DNA of 17,564 nt from Acidobacteriota bacterium (GTDB taxonomy: Bacteria; Acidobacteriota; Thermoanaerobaculia; Thermoanaerobaculales; Sulfomarinibacteraceae): positions 1 to 17,564 of the forward strand of contig DAOWFV010000197.1 in the NCBI GenBank assembly GCA_030637805.1, in the 5' to 3' direction. Below, piece by piece: positions 13,053-17,564 of this stretch. The first letter of the stretch is position 1; every line of letters begins with the position of its first letter. Both the position numbers and the translations under genes were made by a program. The notes under the pieces are model-generated. The model saw only the letters and a list, made by a program, of their open reading frames with translations. It was not told where the DNA came from and did no database searches.

Positions 13053-14535
13053 AACGCATCAGCACCTCACGCATGGCTTCCTTTGGCGGCAGCTGGTTCG
13101 TGAAGGCGGCGAACTGCGCGTATCCCTGGTGGAGCAGGACCTCGCGGCCGTCGGCCACAGCGACCCCGTGGGCGCGGGCGCTCGCCGCCAGCTCGGTCTG
13201 GTGCGAGGCGTAAACCATGTCGACCACCGCCTTGGCACCGGCGATCTCGTCCTCCGTGAACGGGCCGAGCTCATCAGCCTCACGCCCGAGCGGGGTGGCG
13301 TTGACCAGCAGATCGGTGCCCTCGGGAAAGGCGTCCGGCGGGCACCATCCGACTCCGAGTTCCTCGGCGACGCGCTGCGCCCGTTCTTTCGAGCGGCTGC
13401 GCAGGACGACCTCGGCGCCGGCGAGGTGGAGTCCAACCGCCGCCCCGCGGCCCGCGCCGCCGCAGCCCTGAACCACCGCTGCGCGGCTCTGCGGATCGAT
13501 GCCCAGGGTGACGAGGGAGCCCACAACTCCGTCCGCATCGGTGTTCTCCGCCACCAGCCGCTCCGGGCCGAGAACCAGGGTGTTGGCCGCCCCCGCTCGC
13601 CGAACCCTGGGCGCGAGCTGGTCCGCCGCGGCTGCCGCCTCGGCCTTGTAGGGTGAGGTCACGGCCCAACCCCGTGCCTCGAGACCGACGCGGTCGAACA
13701 AGGTGGCGCCACGTGGAGCAAAGATCCCACCGAGATCCTCCGGATCTGGGACGCTCACCGGGACCATCAGGTAGGGGAGACCGAGTCGGCGGTAGCCAGC
13801 CGCGTGGAGGACCGGGCTCAGGCTGCTGCTGACGTCCGCCCCGACCACCCCGTAGAGGCGCTGGGGCGGGCCTTCGAGGTGGGAGATCACGGCCTCCATG
13901 CGCTGGCTGGTGAGCTGACCCGGCGCTGCCGGGGCATCTTCGCTCCAGGCCGCGTACCCGACGGGCGGCCCGAGAAGGGGAGCGAGATAACGGCTGGCGA
14001 GACCAGGGGCGCCCATCGAAAAGGCGAGGAGCCGCCGCCGGGCCTGCGGGCCGTGATTGTGGCTCTGGTGGAGACTCAGGAGAGCCTCCAGGTCTGCCAG
14101 GCGCCGGCATGTGGGGACGATCTTGACCCAGCGGGCGGGACTTCCGAGCATTTTCCCGGCCAGCTCGTCGAGCCTCCCTGGGGTCCCCTCGGTGTTGTGC
14201 CAGGAGAGGATTACCTGCTCAGGGGCCAGGCCGAGACGCCCGATGAGGGACGCGTCGCGCTGGTGTTCGAGGTCGAGAAGGGCCGCACCGGCGTCGCGGG
14301 CGCCGCCCAGGAGCTCGGCGCGCCGAACCGGGTCATCGGGCCCCTCACCCCCTTCGGCGACGGAGCGCAGGGTGACGAGCACTGGCAGCGGGCAGGCGCT
14401 GATCGCGGCCCCGATATCGATGCCGGGGAATCGATCCGCCCGCAGCTCGACGATCGTGGCCCCCGCGGGCGGGTGGGCCAGGGAGGCCAGGGGATCCGGA
14501 GCGATTTCGGGAATCAGGCTGACAATCCAGTCCAT
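13051..14535 (-). CDS. aroDE: Bifunctional dehydroquinate dehydratase/shikimate dehydrogenase
   Basis: Two consecutive shikimate-pathway steps are fused in one 494-residue protein: 3-dehydroquinate to 3-dehydroshikimate, then NADPH reduction to shikimate. Residues ~1-222 are a type I dehydratase, with ELRADRF (30-36), TLRS..EGG (55-63), His113 in SWHN, the Schiff-base Lys138 in WVKIV, SMGAPGLASRY (173-183) and the APGQ motif (204-207). Residues ~226-494 are the dehydrogenase, with VSSSLSPVLH (235-244), catalytic Lys297 in VTSPYK, AANT (317-320), Asp333 in NTDADG, the nucleotide loop GCGGAGRGA (358-366) and the closing HQGYAQF (469-475). I chose ATG 14535 because homology begins there. The 23-residue extension to 14604 is not family-like. 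No good Shine-Dalgarno precedes 14535, and a TATTCT (14547-14542) six bases upstream may give a leaderless mRNA. Confidence 0.94.
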   Translation of the reverse strand: MDWIVSLIPEIAPDPLASLAHPPAGATIVELRADRFPGIDIGAAISACPLPVLVTLRSVAEGGEGPDDPVRRAELLGGARDAGAALLDLEHQRDASLIGRLGLAPEQVILSWHNTEGTPGRLDELAGKMLGSPARWVKIVPTCRRLADLEALLSLHQSHNHGPQARRRLLAFSMGAPGLASRYLAPLLGPPVGYAAWSEDAPAAPGQLTSQRMEAVISHLEGPPQRLYGVVGADVSSSLSPVLHAAGYRRLGLPYLMVPVSVPDPEDLGGIFAPRGATLFDRVGLEARGWAVTSPYKAEAAAAADQLAPRVRRAGAANTLVLGPERLVAENTDADGVVGSLVTLGIDPQSRAAVVQGCGGAGRGAAVGLHLAGAEVVLRSRSKERAQRVAEELGVGWCPPDAFPEGTDLLVNATPLGREADELGPFTEDEIAGAKAVVDMVYASHQTELAASARAHGVAVADGREVLLHQGYAQFAAFTNQLPPKEAMREVLMR

Positions 14536-14733
14536 GGCTGCAGAATAGCAGTTGATCCCATTCTCCCGCACCCGAATTCCCAGCGTGATCGGACGACACG
14601 TCATTCCTCATCCACCCTTGCCTCGTCCTGGGACGACCTGTCCCGGCATCAAACAGGGCAATCACGCGCGCCGGCCTGGAACCGCACTCCGAGTTGGCAT
14701 CCCAATTGCAGTATCCGATGGCGGAGGCCGAAG

Positions 14734-15159
14734 ATGGACGAACGACGACGAAGCCCGCGAAGCAATGTGACCCTCGAGGTCTGTGGCAAGGGGAAGTCGA
14801 CCATGGAGGTGCGCGTCCTCGACCTTTCGGAACACGGAATGCTCGTGGAGTCGCACACCGGGCTGCAGCCGAGAGGCATGTGCGAGATCACGGTCCTGGC
14901 GCCGAGCGGTGAGCAGAAGGTGCGCGCCGAGGTTAAACGCTGCCGCGCAGAAATGGTGCAGGGCGACAACGGGCCGAAGGTCGTCTATCAGGCCGGGCTC
15001 GAGTTCGCGGAGGCAGGCGCCGAAGGTCTGGACATCAAAGGTTTGATTTCGGAGATCTGTGAGGTCGATCAGCCGGTTGAAGCCGAGCGGCAGGAAGCCG
15101 AGAACGCGGAGGCCGAGACCGGCGGCGAAGACGACAAGGGATTCAAGTTCGCGATGTGA
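14734..15159 (+). CDS. PilZ-domain protein (cyclic di-GMP effector)
   Basis: This 141-residue cytoplasmic protein consists of a PilZ domain (residues ~3-108) and an acidic tail. Both c-di-GMP binding motifs are present: RxxxR as R5-R6-S-P-R9 and (D/N)xSxxG as D30-L-S-E-H-G35, so it should bind the second messenger. The tail (residues ~110-141: VEAERQEAENAEAETGGEDD) is probably disordered. ATG 14734 follows GCGGAGG (14721-14727) with a 6-nt gap. The longer open frame from 13804 only shadows aroDE. No cyclase, phosphodiesterase or pilus gene is nearby, so its output (motility, adhesion or secretion) cannot be told from context. It is transcribed divergently from aroDE and ends in a strong terminator. 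Confidence 0.92.
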   Translation: MDERRRSPRSNVTLEVCGKGKSTMEVRVLDLSEHGMLVESHTGLQPRGMCEITVLAPSGEQKVRAEVKRCRAEMVQGDNGPKVVYQAGLEFAEAGAEGLDIKGLISEICEVDQPVEAERQEAENAEAETGGEDDKGFKFAM

Positions 15160-15206
15160 CGCCGGGCCCGCCAGAATCCGCCCTCCGGGCGGACCCTGTG
15201 TCGGAA

Positions 15207-15242
15207 GCCGCGAGGCCGATGTGGTCTCGCGGCCTTCTTTTT
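15207..15242 (+). terminator. Intrinsic terminator after the PilZ gene
   Basis: An 11-bp stem with one G-T pair (GCCGCGAGGCC, 15207-15217, with GGTCTCGCGGC, 15223-15233) has a GATGT loop and is followed by CTTCTTTTT. A smaller hairpin, TCCGCCC-TCC-GGGCGGA, lies just before it. Confidence 0.88.
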
Positions 15243-15689
15243 GTTGGCGTCAGTGTCCGTCCCAGCCCGCCTGGTCCACCAACGGTTCGAGGTTCTACGT
15301 CTGATAACCTCCAATATGTAAACCTAGGCGCCCCACTGAATCACAACCCCCGACTCTTGGAGAATATGATCTTCTCAGTTTGGGAGCAGAAACCTCAATA
15401 TTATGTAGAGGGGAAAAGTGCTGTCCTCGGCGGATTGTCCCCTCGCCGAGTCTCAACTAAGGAATTCGGGCTGCCAGCTGTCCCTGAATCGGAGCGCTGG
15501 GATTACCCACCCCCCTCCGAAGCTCACCACCGCTCCGGCAATACTGTCAAATCCTTCGACCTAGCAGTAGACCACTCGTATCCCACCATGGTCGACCTGC
15601 GTGGATCTGAAGGGGTTCACCCAGCGCGACGGCGGGAACCAGGAAGCCGCTCTCAAGGGTTAATGCTTAGGCGCCGGAGTCGTATTGCA
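15243..15689. other. AT-richer intergenic stretch without a supported gene
   Basis: About 450 bp between the PilZ terminator and the end of the WD40 gene is visibly less GC-rich than the rest, especially 15300-15420 (AATATGTAAACC, CAATATTATGTAG). One 7-bp hairpin, CTCGGCG/CGCCGAG, lies at 15426-15450, and two related strings, ACCTCCAATATGTA and ACCTCAATATTATGTA, lie about 85 bp apart. A plus-strand open frame crosses the area but begins inside the PilZ stop and runs through the terminator, so I do not call it. It could be the remains of an inserted element. Confidence 0.45.
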
Positions 15690-17564
15690 TTACCACGTCG
15701 GCACCGTCTCCCAGCCGCGATAGAGTGTGAAGTCGGGTTCGATCTTGAAGCCGGTATAGGACGTCTCGTCGGGCACGACGCGGAGGTTGGTGAGGGTTTT
15801 CAATTTCGCCAGCAGTTCTCTGTGGGGCAAGATGTGCAATGACGGCTTCGAGAGATCCGGCACTGGCCAGAGGCGGACAGTTTGATCGGCGCCATGGGTA
15901 GCGACCCACTTGCCGTCCGGCGACACGCGGGATTCGTAGACGCGCCCCTCGTGGCCGAGGAGAATGTGCGGCTTCTGCTCGGAGATCGACCAGACCAGTG
16001 CGCTTCCGTCGCGGCTGCCCGCGGCTATGATCTCGCCTGTCGGGTCGATGTCCCAGGTCCCGGGTTCACCGTGCAGAGAGAATTCCGTTCGCGAGCCGTC
16101 TTCAAGATTGACCAGCCACCACGTGCCTTCACTCATGATGAAAATGCGACCGTCAGGATGCGGAAAACTGTACGCGACATCCTCAAAAAGTGTCTCGGCG
16201 GTTGCGGTCGCCGGGTCCCATCGGCTCAAAACTCCGCCCCTCTGTACCAGCAGCCGGCCGTCCCGATCGAAGTAAAAAGAGGCGGCGTAACCCTCGCCGG
16301 GGCCGTCTAGGTCCCAGCGTCTTCCGGTTTCCAAATCGAGCACACCGACAATCGGAGATCGGTCGTCGGGTTGCGCAGCCAAGAGACGGCCGTTACCGTC
16401 CACCTTTGGCCGGCTGCTTCTGACCCCGAGCGGAACCGGGGGACCACCATCCAAGGGCACGCGCCACGACTGCTCAATAGTCGATACAATCAGGAACCGC
16501 CCACGGGGGTCCACTGCAATGCCTGTCCCGAACGCCGGTCCTGTCCGATGCACAACGACGGGCCCCTGCCGGCCGTTGCCCGTGAGGGGCCACGCGAGGA
16601 CCGTGCCGTCAGTCTGCCCCTGCGTGAACAGCCGCGACCCGTCGTGAGCGAACTCAATCTTGGCGATGTCGCCATCGTGACCACGGAGGATCCGACAATA
16701 CTTTTCAGTCATGGGCCACAACGCGAGGGGGTGGGTGCCGGCGGCGGTTGCCAACCAGCGGCCGTCGGGTGCGAAGGCCAGGGCAAGCCTGGCGTTTCCA
16801 TTGAGCGACAACGGCTCGGCGCCGGCCGGTCCCCGGAGGTCCCACAGCACCCCGCCCAGCGGGTCCGACGCCTGTGCGAGCAGCGACCCGTCGGGGCTGA
16901 AGGCAGTCGACATGGGATCGCCTGGCGGAGCCTCGAGAACGAGCGGCTCGTCGCCGTTATCGGTCCGCCAAACGTAAAGGCGCCCTTCCGCATCACACAG
17001 CGCCATCCGGTCGCGGGAGGCGTCAAAGACCGGGCCACCAGCCCCTTCAAGCGTCCCGGGATGCCTGAAGATGATCCGTGGTGGTCTCGCGCCGAGGGAC
17101 TTGAGGCGGTGCAGGTGCAGCTCGTTGCCAGACGCCACGACAAATAGACCTCGGGAGACGTCCGCGGGAATGAAGCTCTGTGTCCTGGTCACAAAAAATG
17201 AGCCGAGGTGCTCTGGTTCGCCGCCGTCGAGCGGCCACCGATGGGTCACGAGCTGATCACCAAGTGATGGCGGCGGGGCGTCGTTTCTTTTGAATGTGAA
17301 TGAAAGCAATGCGGATTCGTGTGGATCAAAAATGCCAACGGACCGAAGACGAGAGGCCGACTCTGCCCCGTCGACGACCTCGGCCGTCTGCAATGTCTGC
17401 TGCATCTGCCACGTTTCGGTATTCCACAGCCGGATTTCGCCATTCGCCCGTAGGGCTGAACTGATCAGGAGACGGGCATCGGGAGAAAAGCCCGGCCAGA
17501 ACGGCCACCAGTCACCTTCAAAATCTCTGAGCACGACAGGAGGACCACCGCTACGTGGATACAC
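15690..17564 (-). CDS. WD40 beta-propeller protein, C-terminal part
   Basis: The frame is open to the window edge, so the N-terminus is missing; 624 residues are visible. They consist of many WD40-like blades. Clear ones are LRGHDGDIAKIEFAHDGSRL...VLAWPL (residues 293-327) and LLGHEGRVYESRVSPDGKWV...VRLWPV (535-568), with others ending in IRLWNT, LYVWRT, GGVLWDL and ALVWSI. Two propellers are likely. The end (LPHRELLAKLKTLTNLRVV ... GWETVPTW, residues 579-624) is a short conserved tail that I associate with WD40 proteins of Acidobacteriota and Planctomycetota. These often carry a protein kinase or adenylate-cyclase-like domain in front, but the part that would show this is outside the window. 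No terminator is evident after the stop. Confidence 0.88.
   Translation of the reverse strand: MYPRSGGPPVVLRDFEGDWWPFWPGFSPDARLLISSALRANGEIRLWNTETWQMQQTLQTAEVVDGAESASRLRSVGIFDPHESALLSFTFKRNDAPPPSLGDQLVTHRWPLDGGEPEHLGSFFVTRTQSFIPADVSRGLFVVASGNELHLHRLKSLGARPPRIIFRHPGTLEGAGGPVFDASRDRMALCDAEGRLYVWRTDNGDEPLVLEAPPGDPMSTAFSPDGSLLAQASDPLGGVLWDLRGPAGAEPLSLNGNARLALAFAPDGRWLATAAGTHPLALWPMTEKYCRILRGHDGDIAKIEFAHDGSRLFTQGQTDGTVLAWPLTGNGRQGPVVVHRTGPAFGTGIAVDPRGRFLIVSTIEQSWRVPLDGGPPVPLGVRSSRPKVDGNGRLLAAQPDDRSPIVGVLDLETGRRWDLDGPGEGYAASFYFDRDGRLLVQRGGVLSRWDPATATAETLFEDVAYSFPHPDGRIFIMSEGTWWLVNLEDGSRTEFSLHGEPGTWDIDPTGEIIAAGSRDGSALVWSISEQKPHILLGHEGRVYESRVSPDGKWVATHGADQTVRLWPVPDLSKPSLHILPHRELLAKLKTLTNLRVVPDETSYTGFKIEPDFTLYRGWETVPTW

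Noticed and set aside
15284..15300. tRNA T-arm-like GGTTCGAGGTTC
   Set aside because: No acceptor, D- or anticodon arms can be formed around it.
15156..15842. 228-codon plus-strand frame after the PilZ gene
   Set aside because: It starts inside the PilZ stop codon, crosses the intrinsic terminator and overlaps the WD40 gene; no recognisable domain.

Overview
The window is chromosomal DNA from a GC-rich bacterium. The gene set suggests an Acidobacteriota-like lineage: a long TPR protein with acidic linkers, a secreted protein of a kind I associate with that phylum, a fused AroD-AroE enzyme and a WD40 protein with a conserved C-terminal tail. This placement is inferred from gene style; there is no rRNA or other phylogenetic marker. 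Most genes are ordinary housekeeping genes. There is no CRISPR array, prophage, recognisable transposase or tRNA.

Layout from left to right. (1) 1-226: the tail of an unidentified gene. (2) 227-580: a repeat-rich spacer ending in a good sigma70 promoter and a hairpin that covers the rplS Shine-Dalgarno. (3) 581-4476: rplS (L19), rnhB (RNase HII) and a 935-residue TPR protein, all on the plus strand. (4) 4681-7117, minus strand: a small four-helix membrane protein, a sodium/solute symporter and nth (endonuclease III), each joined to the next by an ATGA stop/start overlap. This operon lies between two copies of a ~145-bp palindromic element (4486-4627 and 7307-7453). (5) 7118-7850: a 733-bp spacer with AT-rich short tandem repeats, the second palindromic element and, directly before metK, a 181-nt near-palindrome that probably forms the metK leader RNA. 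(6) 7851-11616, plus strand: metK, a membrane histidine kinase behind a consensus sigma54 promoter, and a secreted protein. (7) 11636-11998: a single-gene ferredoxin unit with its own strong promoter and intrinsic terminator. (8) 12036-13004 trpS (+), convergent with 13051-14535 aroDE (-). (9) 14734-15159: a PilZ-domain protein followed by a strong terminator. (10) 15243-15689: an AT-richer stretch with no gene I can support. (11) 15690-17564 (-): the C-terminal part of a WD40 beta-propeller protein that runs off the window.

The genes do not form one pathway. They cover translation (L19, TrpRS), genome maintenance (RNase HII, endonuclease III), SAM synthesis, the shikimate pathway, electron transfer, transport, and signalling (histidine kinase, PilZ). 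The most unusual material is between the genes: the structured metK leader, the paired palindromic elements with GNRA-type tetraloop hairpins, the sigma54 promoter and the SD-occluding hairpin of rplS.
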